This document shows, piece by piece, positions 8,306 through 16,822 of a stretch of DNA of 35,347 nucleotides. The DNA is from JBKEAJ01 sp047972135 (GTDB taxonomy: Bacteria; Bacteroidota; Bacteroidia; Bacteroidales; Prolixibacteraceae): NCBI GenBank assembly GCA_047972135.1, contig JBKEAJ010000112.1:1-35347 (forward strand). The letters are read 5' to 3'. The notes beneath the pieces were generated by a model, which searched no databases, was not told the DNA's origin, and was given only the letters and a program-made list of their open reading frames with translations. Numbering within the stretch: position 1 is the stretch's first letter; each line of letters begins with the position of its first letter. The position numbers and the translations under genes are program-made.

Positions 8306-9337
8306 TTACTCTTCAACTTTTGAAATGGCTTCTCTAATCTTAGCTTCTATTTCCAATGCTAGCTCCTCGTTGTCTGCCAGCACTTTTTTTGCCGCTTCTC
8401 GTCCTTGTGCCAGTTTGGTGTCTCCATAGCTGAACCACGAGCCGCTTTTATTAATAATATTGTGATCAACGCCCATATCTACAAGCTCGCCTGTGCGTGA
8501 AATACCTTCGCCGTACATAATGTCGAACTCTGCTTTTTTGAAAGGAGGAGCCACTTTATTCTTTACGATTTTCGCTCTGGTATGATTTCCTACCACCTCA
8601 TCGCCATTTTTAATTTGTCCGATTCGTCGTATGTCAATTCTCACCGAAGCGTAGAATTTCAGGGCATTTCCACCTGTGGTAGTTTCAGGGTTTCCAAACA
8701 TCACACCGATTTTCTCACGCAATTGGTTAATAAATATGCAGCAAGTCTTTGTTTTATTGATACTTCCTGTCAGCTTTCTTAGAGCTTGCGACATGAGTCG
8801 GGCTTGCAGTCCCATTTTTGACTCTCCCATTTCGCCTTCAATTTCGGCACGAGGAGTAAGAGCAGCCACCGAGTCGATTACCAATATATCGACAGCTCCC
8901 GAGCGTATCAGGTTATCAGCTATTTCAAGGGCTTGCTCGCCGTCGTCGGGTTGTGAAATAAGGAGGTTATCGATGTCGACACCCAGTTTTTTCGCATAAG
9001 TAGGGTCAAAAGCGTGTTCTGCATCTACTATTGCTGCAATACCACCTTGTTTTTGGGCTTGTGCAATTGCATGGATAGCCAAAGTAGTTTTTCCCGACGA
9101 TTCGGGACCGAATATTTCTATCACCCTACCCTTTGGCAGTCCGCCCACTCCCAATGCGGAGTCGAGTGCTACCGAGCCTGTCGGAATTGTAGGCACTTCC
9201 ACTACCGGCTTATCTCCCAGCTTCATCACAGCCCCTTTACCATAGGTCTTTTCGATTTTGTCCATAGTGAGTTGTAGAGCTTTCAGCTTCTCACTTTGCT
9301 CGGTTTGTCCGGTCGTGTTTTCTTGTTTTTTTGCCAT
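8306..9337 (-). CDS. recA: Recombinase RecA
   Basis: RecA polymerises on single-stranded DNA, drives strand exchange in homologous recombination and triggers SOS cleavage of LexA-like proteins. The 343-residue sequence has Walker A GPESSGKT (77-84), Walker B-type LVIDSVAALTPRAEIEGEMG, the L2-loop region GGNALKFYASVRIDIRR and the usual acidic C-terminus. It starts 1 base after the bcp stop codon, so translation is likely coupled. thrA follows after 14 bases. No separate promoter is visible between bcp and recA. Confidence 0.98.
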   Translation of the reverse strand: MAKKQENTTGQTEQSEKLKALQLTMDKIEKTYGKGAVMKLGDKPVVEVPTIPTGSVALDSALGVGGLPKGRVIEIFGPESSGKTTLAIHAIAQAQKQGGIAAIVDAEHAFDPTYAKKLGVDIDNLLISQPDDGEQALEIADNLIRSGAVDILVIDSVAALTPRAEIEGEMGESKMGLQARLMSQALRKLTGSINKTKTCCIFINQLREKIGVMFGNPETTTGGNALKFYASVRIDIRRIGQIKNGDEVVGNHTRAKIVKNKVAPPFKKAEFDIMYGEGISRTGELVDMGVDHNIINKSGSWFSYGDTKLAQGREAAKKVLADNEELALEIEAKIREAISKVEE

Positions 9338-9338
9338 T

Positions 9339-9800
9339 TTATTTCTCTCCTATCTTTTTTAAAATTTGTTCTGTATGTTCTTTTGTTTTCACTCGTCCGA
9401 ATATTTGGGTGATAACTCCCTCCTCATCAATCACATAAGTTTTGCGTATAACACCTATCACAATTTTTCCGTACATATTCTTTTCGCCCCACGCTCCGTA
9501 GGCTTCGAGGATTTTCTTATCGGTATCGGCAATCAGCCTAAACCCCAGATTATACTTTGTTTTAAACTTTTTATGCGACTCTACAGAGTCGGGACTAACT
9601 CCAAGCACCTCATAGCCTTTGGCTTGCCACATTTGGTAATTGTCGTTTAGATTACAAGATTCAGCTGTACAGCCGGGAGTATTATCTTTCGGATAAAAAT
9701 ACAATATCAGTTTTTCACCTTTATAGTCAGAGAGTTTCACTTCTTTTCCTTGCTCGTCGACACCTTTAAAATTCGGTGCTTTATCTCCTATTTCTAACAT
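9339..9800 (-). CDS. bcp: Thioredoxin-dependent thiol peroxidase (peroxiredoxin Q)
   Basis: This 153-residue atypical 2-Cys peroxiredoxin reduces hydrogen peroxide and alkyl hydroperoxides using thioredoxin. The active-site segment PKDNTPGCTAESC contains the peroxidatic cysteine (Cys44) and the resolving cysteine five residues later (Cys49), the hallmark of the BCP/PrxQ group. The thioredoxin-like fold continues with YEVLGVSPDSVESHKKF. Its stop codon is followed after one base by the recA start, so peroxide defence and recombinational repair are likely made from one message. A TAnnTTTG box lies about 48 bases upstream. Confidence 0.96.
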   Translation of the reverse strand: MLEIGDKAPNFKGVDEQGKEVKLSDYKGEKLILYFYPKDNTPGCTAESCNLNDNYQMWQAKGYEVLGVSPDSVESHKKFKTKYNLGFRLIADTDKKILEAYGAWGEKNMYGKIVIGVIRKTYVIDEEGVITQIFGRVKTKEHTEQILKKIGEK

Positions 9801-9847
9801 ATGGTCTAATTTTCAAATTCCACAAAACGCTAAATTCATAGCAAGCA

Positions 9848-9855
9848 CAAATATA
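9848..9855 (-). promoter_or_regulatory. Candidate -7 box for bcp-recA-thrA
   Basis: The minus strand reads TATATTTG here, matching the Bacteroidota TAnnTTTG box, 48 bases before the bcp start. I do not see a good TTTG at the -33 position, so this is a partial match only. Confidence 0.4.
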
Positions 9856-9917
9856 AAGAAATAATTTGGGAATGAGATGTTGTAAAAAAAATCATCTTAT
9901 CACACTGCAAAATACAT

Positions 9918-9925
9918 TATATTTG
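9918..9925 (+). promoter_or_regulatory. Candidate -7 box for the DUF2752 gene
   Basis: TATATTTG on the plus strand lies 35 bases before the DUF2752 start. No clear -33 TTTG is present. Together with the minus-strand box at 9848-9855 it suggests a divergent promoter region. Confidence 0.35.
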
Positions 9926-9959
9926 TTCTCAAAAATAATAAATCAAATAGGAAAACATC

Positions 9960-10343
9960 TTGGTATTTACAAGAACAAATAATATAATTTGCTTAACGAT
10001 AATCGGAGTTATTATTGTCATGATTTATTTTGCCATCGATCCTGCGAGTAGCAGGTTTCTTCCAAAGTGCCTTATACACTCACTTACGGCTTATCAATGT
10101 CCGGGTTGTGGTTCGCAAAGAGCACTCCATCAGCTATTGCACCTAAACCTATCAGAGGCTTTTAGGCTCAACGCATTGTTTGTGGTGGCACTTCCCTACG
10201 TTTTATTTGGACTTATTATAAATTTCATCAAAATCAACAATCGTAAAGTAAAAAACATCACAGACAAACTCTACGGCACTAAGGCGCTGATAATCTGCGC
10301 CTTGACAGCCACACTTTTTGGAATTATCAGAAATATTCTATAA
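9960..10343 (+). CDS. DUF2752 small membrane protein
   Basis: This 127-residue membrane protein has the DUF2752 signature: a first transmembrane segment (about 9-25), a DP turn, then LPKCLIHSLTAYQCPGCGSQRA (35-55). The CPGCGxxRA motif (47-55) precedes HQLLHLNLSEAFRLN, and two more membrane segments follow (about 72-91 and 108-125). The family's function is unknown; the cysteines suggest metal or disulfide chemistry near the membrane. I take the start at TTG (9960), because the next in-frame methionine (residue 21) would remove most of the first membrane segment. In Bacteroidales these genes often neighbour GYF/CD225 proteins, as here. Confidence 0.8.
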   Translation: MVFTRTNNIICLTIIGVIIVMIYFAIDPASSRFLPKCLIHSLTAYQCPGCGSQRALHQLLHLNLSEAFRLNALFVVALPYVLFGLIINFIKINNRKVKNITDKLYGTKALIICALTATLFGIIRNIL

Positions 10344-10394
10344 GATTAAGGTTAAAAATATAAACAGATGAAACTCTCATGCAGTAGGCTATAA

Positions 10395-10576
10395 GCAATT
10401 TAATTATGAATGGTGAATTGTTAATGATTAATGGAATACCAAATAAACGAACATCATTGCGAGCGTTAGCGTGGCAATCTGCTCTTTGTTGCAGGAGATT
10501 GCTTCGTCGCCAGCTCCTCGCAATGACGGATGATTAAAAACAGCATAAAGCTTACAACTTATTGCAAAATAATAAA
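10395..10576 (+). repeat. Composite repeat element, copy B (flanks inverted, core not)
   Basis: The flanks are the reverse complement of those of copies A and C: the left has AATACCAAATAAACGAACA and the right has AACAGCATAAAGCTTAC and CTTATTGCAAAATAATAAA. The right end stops just before the ATG of the GYF-domain gene at 10580. The 75-base core (10454-10528), however, reads in the same plus-strand direction as in A and C, judged by its asymmetric loop CTGCTCTTTGTTGCAGGAG. Core and flank orientation are therefore uncoupled. The string ATAAACAGATGAAAC, which adjoins copy A, also occurs at 10359-10373, just left of this copy. Confidence 0.8.
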
Positions 10577-10579
10577 TAA

Positions 10580-11101
10580 ATGAAAAAGTATTATTACACA
10601 GAAAATGGCAAAACCTTTGGTCCACACACAATAGGCGAGCTAAAGATTTCAGGAATAAATAAAGACACTTATGTTTGGTTTGAAGGAATGTCAGAATGGG
10701 CACCTGCAAAGGACGTAGCAGAGCTTGCCGAGATATTTCCCAAAGCGCAAGAGGCAACACCGCCAAAATTTTCGAAGATCGAAAAAGAGAGTCCTAAGAC
10801 TGTGAAGACAGAAGAACCGACACAAGAGCACACATTAAGTTCTGCAGCGCCTTATAGTTGGCAGATTCCCAATATAGTTCTTCTCATCATCTCCGGAGGC
10901 TGCAATCCACTCTCAATCATTGGTGTTATATGTGCAGCCAGTTCACTAAAGCACTCAAAAGAAGGGAACATCGCAAGGGCAAAAATCAATGCCAAAGCAG
11001 CCAAACTCCTCTTTATCATTCCCGTTGTTTTCTGGGTAATAATTCTCATATCCTACTTAGACTTAATAAGACTTGCTATGACTAGGGCTTTTGAGCAATA
11101 A
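10580..11101 (+). CDS. GYF-domain protein with CD225/dispanin-like membrane pair
   Basis: This 173-residue protein begins with a GYF_2 domain (residues 1-54): YYYTENGKTFGPHTIGEL, then VWFEGMSEWAPAKDVAELAEIF. These domains bind proline-rich peptides. A charged linker rich in K, E, P and T follows (55-90). The C-terminal part (95-161) has two hydrophobic segments around SSLKHSKEGNIARAKINAKA, which fits the CD225/dispanin pattern of a partly embedded helix, a basic loop and a full membrane helix. The likely topology is GYF in the cytoplasm, anchored to the inner membrane. No enzymatic role is evident. The start ATG lies only 3 bases past repeat copy B. Confidence 0.75.
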   Translation: MKKYYYTENGKTFGPHTIGELKISGINKDTYVWFEGMSEWAPAKDVAELAEIFPKAQEATPPKFSKIEKESPKTVKTEEPTQEHTLSSAAPYSWQIPNIVLLIISGGCNPLSIIGVICAASSLKHSKEGNIARAKINAKAAKLLFIIPVVFWVIILISYLDLIRLAMTRAFEQ

Positions 11102-11161
11102 GCATACACTACTATATTTCAACAACATACAAGATTAACGACATAAAAAAGTCTTACTCGA

Positions 11162-11195
11162 TTTGCTTTATATAAAACTATATTTCTATCTTTAC
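11162..11195 (+). promoter_or_regulatory. Bacteroidota-type promoter for the SPOR-domain gene
   Basis: TTTG at 11162-11165 is followed after 21 bases by TATCTTTAC (11187-11195), which closely matches the TTTG...TAnnTTTG promoter pattern. It sits 28 bases before the ATG at 11223. Confidence 0.6.
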
Positions 11196-11222
11196 ATTTG
11201 AATTGGAATGCAGTGAATAATT

Positions 11223-12581
11223 ATGATTAAAAAGGTTTGCTTATACATATCGCTCTGCCTAGTCTTATCGGCTAAGAGCTACACTTATGCCCAAAATCAA
11301 GAATTTACAGAAATAAATTCGCTTATAAATCAAGGATTATATTCGGATGCCATTGAGCAAATAGAGTCCCTAATAAGCGACTATCCCGAATCGACAGAAG
11401 CGTCTCATTCGTACATTAAATATGCTTTTTGTCTGTTGGAAGAAAAAGAGTGTGGCGAGGAAACCGAGTATTGGCTGCGAAAGGCATCGAAAGAACAAAT
11501 ACTCTCTAACGAAGCACAACTAAATTTGCTGTACGGTAAATTCTATCATAGCAACAAGATGTGGAGCGAGGCAGAGGAAAGTTATAAGATATACGACAAC
11601 ATTGCTAGCAGAAAAGACAAGAAGAATAGTCATTTCGAAGATATACAATCTAAATGCAGCAAGCGAGAACTTCTATTTCAACCAAAGACGACATTGGAAT
11701 CCGACGAAGCCATACGTCAAGAAGAAGAAAGGAAGCAAAAGCAGGAAGCAGAGCAAAGTATTAGGTTACAATATATCAGAAACAACTCGGCAAGCTACTC
11801 ATCTATTGCTGAGTTTATAGTCAATTCAGACATAAAGTATAATTCCATCGAGCAGTTTAAAACTAACGAAGGCAAGTATTATTACTGCAAGGGTAAAGAA
11901 TTAGAGAGTAAGATTTCTCAAATAGAGCAAACTATTGGCAAGGAGCGCAGTAATTATGAGAAATCGACAAACATAAGTGAAAAACAAGCCATCGCACAGG
12001 AAGTCATCAAGTTGGAAAAAAGTCTACTAAGCAATCAAAATACAAAGGACTCAATGTACAGTGCAGTTGTGAGTAATGAGAGTCTTTATTGGAACAATGC
12101 TCCAGACAAAGAAAAGACCGAATTTATAAATAACTACCTAGCACAAAACACTGTATCAGGCACTCCAGACATTGATGTTGCTATCAATAACGATACGTAC
12201 ACCTATGAACTACCCGAGCTAAAAACAAAAAAGCCTGATCCTGTAACTTACACCGTAGTTATAGCAAGTTATAAAAAGGCTCCAACCTACAGTATGAAAC
12301 AACTCAACAGCAAAATATCTAAGACTAGAGATGTTGTATTATTTACTGATGTAGACAATATAAAATATTACACGGTGGGCAGTTTTAAGGATAAGAATAT
12401 TGCAAAACAATTGCAAGCACAGTTAATGCTAGAAGGAGCAAAAAATGCAAAGGTTGTTGGATTTCTAAACAACAAAAGGGTTGATGAAAGTTCAACAACA
12501 GGGAAAGAATTAGGTACACCACTTCCAGGCACAGCAGATAAGCCTCAGCGAGGACAAGAAGTAATAAGAGTCATAGAATAA
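11223..12581 (+). CDS. Secreted SPOR-domain protein with TPR-like N-terminus
   Basis: This 452-residue exported protein has a signal peptide (about 1-23, ending SYTYAQ). A helical N-terminal region with TPR-like pairs (FTEINSLINQGLYSDAIEQI and following, about 28-130) is followed by a coiled, Lys/Glu-rich stretch (160-270). A SPOR domain fills about 341-418 (TYTVVIASYKKAP ... YYTVGSFKDKNIAKQLQAQL). SPOR domains bind denuded peptidoglycan glycan, often at division sites, so a periplasmic cell-wall-associated role is likely. The C-terminal 30 residues are low-complexity. The Nudix gene starts 12 bases later on the same strand, so the two are probably cotranscribed. Confidence 0.8.
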   Translation: MIKKVCLYISLCLVLSAKSYTYAQNQEFTEINSLINQGLYSDAIEQIESLISDYPESTEASHSYIKYAFCLLEEKECGEETEYWLRKASKEQILSNEAQLNLLYGKFYHSNKMWSEAEESYKIYDNIASRKDKKNSHFEDIQSKCSKRELLFQPKTTLESDEAIRQEEERKQKQEAEQSIRLQYIRNNSASYSSIAEFIVNSDIKYNSIEQFKTNEGKYYYCKGKELESKISQIEQTIGKERSNYEKSTNISEKQAIAQEVIKLEKSLLSNQNTKDSMYSAVVSNESLYWNNAPDKEKTEFINNYLAQNTVSGTPDIDVAINNDTYTYELPELKTKKPDPVTYTVVIASYKKAPTYSMKQLNSKISKTRDVVLFTDVDNIKYYTVGSFKDKNIAKQLQAQLMLEGAKNAKVVGFLNNKRVDESSTTGKELGTPLPGTADKPQRGQEVIRVIE

Positions 12582-12593
12582 CTAAGAACAACA

Positions 12594-13238
12594 ATGCTTG
12601 CAGATATTTCAGAGACATCAATACAGAAACTTAGGGATGCTCTACTCAGCAATAATCTCCCTGGCGAGAAGGCACACGAACCGATGCTTCCTCCCACGAG
12701 AAAGCCCAACAGTCAGATAACTGACAAAGACACCTTTACAAGAAGTAGCACTGTATTGCTAATATATCCGTACAAGGGAGAAAGTTACACTTGTTTTATA
12801 CGACGTACTTCGAAGATGAAGCATCATGCTGGACAAATAGGGCTACCGGGAGGGCGGCGCGAATTTATGAAAGAATCGGCATTACAAGCAGCAGTAAGAG
12901 AAACCGAAGAAGAAATAGGAATACCTTGTGATGACATAGAAGTTCTTGGGAAGCTCTCCAACGTGTATATTTCCGTTTCTAATTACAAGATGGAGCCTTT
13001 TGTAGGCTTGTTGCGATACACTCCGACCTTCAAAATCAGTGCGGGAGAGATAGAGACCCTTTACACACTACCCTTACAAAAAATGATAGATACACCTATT
13101 TCTCAGGTACGAATGAATTACAGGGGTGCAAAAGCAAAGGTTCCCGGCTTTGTCCACGACGATTTTATAATATGGGGAGCAACGGCAATGGTAATCAACG
13201 AATTTATAGAACTATGCAAAAAGTTGAATATTGCATAA
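12594..13238 (+). CDS. CoA-type Nudix pyrophosphohydrolase
   Basis: This 214-residue Nudix enzyme has the two signatures of the CoA-pyrophosphatase subgroup. HHAGQIGLPGG (77-87) matches the NuCoA motif, and the Nudix box continues to RETEEEIG (102-109) with the 14-residue spacing after GG seen in that subgroup. Such enzymes cut CoA or its derivatives to 3',5'-ADP and phosphopantetheine, often with metal dependence. The N-terminal 45 residues are a substrate-side extension typical of the group. Substrate assignment is by family only. The gene ends 14 bases from the convergent porin gene. Confidence 0.88.
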   Translation: MLADISETSIQKLRDALLSNNLPGEKAHEPMLPPTRKPNSQITDKDTFTRSSTVLLIYPYKGESYTCFIRRTSKMKHHAGQIGLPGGRREFMKESALQAAVRETEEEIGIPCDDIEVLGKLSNVYISVSNYKMEPFVGLLRYTPTFKISAGEIETLYTLPLQKMIDTPISQVRMNYRGAKAKVPGFVHDDFIIWGATAMVINEFIELCKKLNIA

Positions 13239-13252
13239 GGTCTATCTCGTCT

Positions 13253-15304
13253 TTAATCGAAAAATCTCCATTTTAGACCAATCCTAAAAGTAAATCTATT
13301 TGATGGTAGGTTGTATGCAGTATATCTTTCTTCTTTCATAAACATCGATGATATGTTGTCTCCTCTAAAGAAAGCATCAAAGCGTTTAAGCCTGAAGGTC
13401 AGATATGGTGTCAAATATGGATATCCACCAATTTTGCTAGTATTTTGGCTATAAAATCGTCCTGTTGCGGGGTCGTATGCATTTCCGTAGAACTCAGTAT
13501 CATATAGAAACTCTACTCCAAATCTGGTATAAAGCACCTTTGACAGGATAAATTTTGCAGAGATATTTGAGAATACACTTATATCTGGCAGTGGGACGGC
13601 AGCTTCATTTGACGAGGACTGCCAAAGCAGCTTAATTCGCCAGTCGAAGACCTTAGTTTCAAAATCTTTTTGCACAAATACCGAAAGGATATTTATTGGG
13701 TCTTTTTCCTGTACCGGCACGACATTATATCCGCCATAGATCAGATTTGTAAACACTCCATAATTAACTCCTGCGGTAGCATTAAGTCTTTTAGAGTTTA
13801 GAGTTCCTCCAAGTTTCATTTCTGTGGTATTCGAAAAGCTATTATGCCATATAAAGTGGTTTGACACAAAATCCTGCTCAAATACATCGGGAGCAATGGT
13901 ATTAAACTCCGCATTTGCTTTAAGTTCTAATGTATCAAAGCTCAGACGCAGCGGTTTTTCTAGATATCCGGAGATATAGGTTGTTCCGAGTTTCTGTCCT
14001 GAGAAATAAAACTTTGCTTTCGCATTCCAATTCAAGAATTTACCCGTACTTTTTCCTATCTCGCCCCCCACAAAAGCATCTACAAAATTGTTTGAATACA
14101 TATTTGCAGAATCAATAACATAAGGAACACTATCGTTAAGCAGTTGATTATACTTGACGGTTACAATATCTGCACCGGCATAAAAGAAAGCACCAGCAAG
14201 CCATTCTTTATCAGGGTTTTCATAATACTTAAGTCTGACAATATTCGACAGGCGCGTGTATTCCACCTTATCATTAGTCAGGTCAGCATTTAGATATGAA
14301 TTATGATAGAAACCAGTGTCTATTTTCACCTCGTCGAAACTTCGTGTTGCAGTTTCATATTCTATTTGGTGTCCTATACCAAGTCTCGGAAAAAACTTAT
14401 CGACACCAAGTTCCCTCACAGAATCAGGAATAAGCATCCATTGCTCCTGCGGCACATCTTTTTCTTCGACAATTTCCTTACGTCCAACTCTATACTCGTG
14501 GTTATAGGTAAAAATAGTGTTACTAATTCCGGACGTTACATCATACAGATTGACAGGCAGTTGGTCAGATTTTTCTGTCAAATCTCGAGACGCCTCATCG
14601 GTAAGTCCGCCATTTTCTTCACCCCTCACACTGTTGTATATAACACTAGCATAGGCGATATATTTATCTCCTTGATAGTTCATATTGAAAAGCACATTCA
14701 TCGGTTTTTGCTGTTGATTCTGAAAGTCGCCGTTAGCTCTGGCTTGATCCCATCTAAAAAGGAAATTCAGTCTCTCATTCACATTCTGAGAATGCACAAC
14801 ATCCAATCTGTCAAACTGTTTAGTATTTTTATTAAGACTTTGGACATAGTAAAAGTATGTATATGGAGTAGTTGTATTCATAAACTCTACATCTTCAAAC
14901 ACATAAGTACCATATTGAAAATTTCGCAAGAAGTAGAATTTAGTGTTTACCTGCCTATCAAAAAAGTTATTACTCATTGCTGCACTTCCATAGTTTCCCA
15001 CCTCCGTAACAGAAGCCTGCTCCATATATGGAGGATTAAACAGCTGATAATAGGCCATTGATGTATCGGGCTTTGCAAGTCGTACATTAGCACCATAGTC
15101 AAACACACTCCACGATTTTCTAACACGAGGGATATTCTTCAGTGCCTCCTCCTTTTCTTTTGCCTCCTCGTCGGAATCGAGTTGTTCACTCTCCTCCTTT
15201 TCATATAGTTCCCGTTGCCGTCTTTCAAAATCGGACTCTTCTTGGGCACTGACATAGTAGCTGAAAAGCCACACGATAGACAATATCAATAATATTTGCT
15301 TCAT
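13253..15304 (-). CDS. Putative outer-membrane porin (Porin_10 family)
   Basis: This 683-residue protein has a signal peptide (residues 1-20, ending YYVSAQ) and a charged low-complexity segment (22-60, rich in E, K and R). A long run of alternating hydrophobic beta strands follows and ends in an aromatic-rich strand closing with phenylalanine and aspartate (NRFTFRIGLKWRFFD). Segments such as WSVFDYGANVRLAKPDTSMA and NNFFDRQVNTKFYFLRNFQY are typical of the Bacteroidota putative porin family. The length fits a barrel of 20 or more strands. Substrate is unknown. It is transcribed divergently from pyrB across a 134-base gap. Confidence 0.8.
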   Translation of the reverse strand: MKQILLILSIVWLFSYYVSAQEESDFERRQRELYEKEESEQLDSDEEAKEKEEALKNIPRVRKSWSVFDYGANVRLAKPDTSMAYYQLFNPPYMEQASVTEVGNYGSAAMSNNFFDRQVNTKFYFLRNFQYGTYVFEDVEFMNTTTPYTYFYYVQSLNKNTKQFDRLDVVHSQNVNERLNFLFRWDQARANGDFQNQQQKPMNVLFNMNYQGDKYIAYASVIYNSVRGEENGGLTDEASRDLTEKSDQLPVNLYDVTSGISNTIFTYNHEYRVGRKEIVEEKDVPQEQWMLIPDSVRELGVDKFFPRLGIGHQIEYETATRSFDEVKIDTGFYHNSYLNADLTNDKVEYTRLSNIVRLKYYENPDKEWLAGAFFYAGADIVTVKYNQLLNDSVPYVIDSANMYSNNFVDAFVGGEIGKSTGKFLNWNAKAKFYFSGQKLGTTYISGYLEKPLRLSFDTLELKANAEFNTIAPDVFEQDFVSNHFIWHNSFSNTTEMKLGGTLNSKRLNATAGVNYGVFTNLIYGGYNVVPVQEKDPINILSVFVQKDFETKVFDWRIKLLWQSSSNEAAVPLPDISVFSNISAKFILSKVLYTRFGVEFLYDTEFYGNAYDPATGRFYSQNTSKIGGYPYLTPYLTFRLKRFDAFFRGDNISSMFMKEERYTAYNLPSNRFTFRIGLKWRFFD

Positions 15305-15314
15305 AAACTAAGGG

Positions 15315-15322
15315 CAAAGATA
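15315..15322 (-). promoter_or_regulatory. Candidate -7 box for the porin gene
   Basis: The minus strand reads TATCTTTG, an exact TAnnTTTG box, only 10 bases before the porin ATG. If used, transcription would start within a few bases of the start codon, giving a very short leader. Confidence 0.4.
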
Positions 15323-15361
15323 AAGTTTTTAGATGATTAAAAAATAAGAGTATTTATTTTC

Positions 15362-15369
15362 TATCTTTG
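15362..15369 (+). promoter_or_regulatory. Candidate -7 box for pyrB
   Basis: TATCTTTG followed by C matches the Bacteroidota TAnnTTTG box. It would give a leader of about 65 bases before the pyrB ATG at 15439. A -33 TTTG is not apparent. Confidence 0.45.
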
Positions 15370-15438
15370 CATACGATAGATGCGAGGAATATTTGATATA
15401 AATACTACACTTAAGAAAGAAGAAAAGAAAACGCGACA

Positions 15439-16344
15439 ATGAAGAAAGATTTAATATCCATAACAGACTTTACAAAGGATGAGTACCTGCATGTCATTGA
15501 GCTTGCGGAGAAAATTGAGAAAGGCGACATACTGCCTTTAATAAAAAACAAAGTTGTAGCCTCGCTTTTTTTCGAGCCCTCCACTCGCACCCGCTTAAGT
15601 TTTGAAACAGCGATAAACAGGATGCGTGGTCGCGTAATCGGCTTCTCTGAGTCGGGAGCAACCAGTGTAACAAAAGGGGAAACGCTTCACGACACCATTA
15701 AGATGATTAGCGGCTACTCCGATATGATAGTCATGCGCCACCCTCTTGAAGGCAGTGCTCGATACGCATCCGAAGTTTCTGGCGTTCCTGTCATTAATGC
15801 TGGCGACGGAGCCAACCAGCATCCTACACAAACCCTATTGGACTTATATTCAATAAAAAAGACACAAGGGACACTCGACAATTTGAATATTTTTATGGTT
15901 GGCGACTTAAAATACGGGCGTACTGTCCACTCTCTGCTGATGGCACTATCAGAATTTGAGAAGCCTATTTTCAACTTCGTTGCCCCCCCTGAATTGGCAA
16001 TGCCCAATGAATATAAGCGTTTTCTCAGCCAAAGAGGTATCGAGTATCATGAACATACGGAGATGGACAAAAATATTCACGATGCCGATATTCTTTACAT
16101 GACAAGGGTTCAGGGCGAGCGTTTCACCGACCCCATTGAATATGAACAAGTTAAAAACACTTATTCATTAAAAAGTAATATGCTTGAAGGCACAAAGGAT
16201 AAGATGAAAATTCTTCATCCCCTGCCCCGAGTGAACGAGATAGCGATGGATGTTGACGATAGTCCGAAAGCGTATTATTTCAAACAAGCCGAAAACGGAG
16301 TATATACGAGGATGGCAATAATATCATACATTCTTAATTTATAA
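15439..16344 (+). CDS. pyrB: Aspartate carbamoyltransferase catalytic subunit
   Basis: PyrB condenses carbamoyl phosphate with aspartate, the committed step of pyrimidine synthesis. The 301-residue protein has the carbamoyl-phosphate loop FFEPSTRTRLSFE (44-56), the HPTQTLLDLYSI segment and HPLPRVNEI near the C-terminus, all intact. pyrI begins 6 bases after the stop, so the two form the classic class-B holoenzyme operon, allosterically controlled by nucleotides. A TAnnTTTG promoter box lies about 70 bases upstream. I see no clear attenuator hairpin in the leader. Confidence 0.98.
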   Translation: MKKDLISITDFTKDEYLHVIELAEKIEKGDILPLIKNKVVASLFFEPSTRTRLSFETAINRMRGRVIGFSESGATSVTKGETLHDTIKMISGYSDMIVMRHPLEGSARYASEVSGVPVINAGDGANQHPTQTLLDLYSIKKTQGTLDNLNIFMVGDLKYGRTVHSLLMALSEFEKPIFNFVAPPELAMPNEYKRFLSQRGIEYHEHTEMDKNIHDADILYMTRVQGERFTDPIEYEQVKNTYSLKSNMLEGTKDKMKILHPLPRVNEIAMDVDDSPKAYYFKQAENGVYTRMAIISYILNL

Positions 16345-16350
16345 CAAGTT

Positions 16351-16809
16351 ATGACAGATGACAAGCAACTACTGGTTAGTGCCATAGAAAATGGAATAGC
16401 AATAGACCACATTCCCTCCAATGTTTTATTCAAAGTAGTATCCATATTAAAATTAGACAAGGTCGAAAATAGGATGACACTAGGAGTGAATTTAGACAGC
16501 TCCCGCATGGGAAAAAAATCTATTATCAAAGTGTCCAATCTTTTTCTAGATCAAAAAGATTTAGACAAAATTGCACTTATTGCACCAACTGCTAAAGTAA
16601 ATATCATTAAAGAATTTAAAGTAGCAGAGAAGAAAGAGGTCGTTCTCCCCAATATGCTAAGAGGCATCGTCAAGTGTATCAATCCTAAGTGTATTTGCAA
16701 CCACGAGAAAATCGAAACATCGATGGAGGTCCTACCGGATAGCAACACTACCCTACGCTGCCACTATTGTGAGAAAATTATCAGTAAAGACAATATTGTA
16801 ATACTTTAA
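16351..16809 (+). CDS. pyrI: Aspartate carbamoyltransferase regulatory subunit
   Basis: This 152-residue regulatory subunit binds nucleotide effectors through its N-terminal domain (ATP/CTP site, residues about 1-100) and zinc through its C-terminal domain. The four zinc ligands are visible as CINPKC (Cys109, Cys114) and CHYC (Cys137, Cys140), with the same C-x4-C and C-x2-C spacing as the E. coli protein. It follows pyrB by 6 bases and precedes the DUF4293 gene by 13 bases. Confidence 0.97.
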   Translation: MTDDKQLLVSAIENGIAIDHIPSNVLFKVVSILKLDKVENRMTLGVNLDSSRMGKKSIIKVSNLFLDQKDLDKIALIAPTAKVNIIKEFKVAEKKEVVLPNMLRGIVKCINPKCICNHEKIETSMEVLPDSNTTLRCHYCEKIISKDNIVIL

Positions 16810-16822
16810 AAACCCCAATAAA

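Noticed and set aside
10428..10766. 112-codon minus-strand frame
   Set aside because: It runs through repeat copy B and antisense to the GYF-domain gene; there is no protein-like pattern.
14303..15061. 252-codon plus-strand frame
   Set aside because: It lies wholly antisense to the porin gene, has no recognisable domain, and its composition is what the reverse strand of a beta-barrel gene gives.
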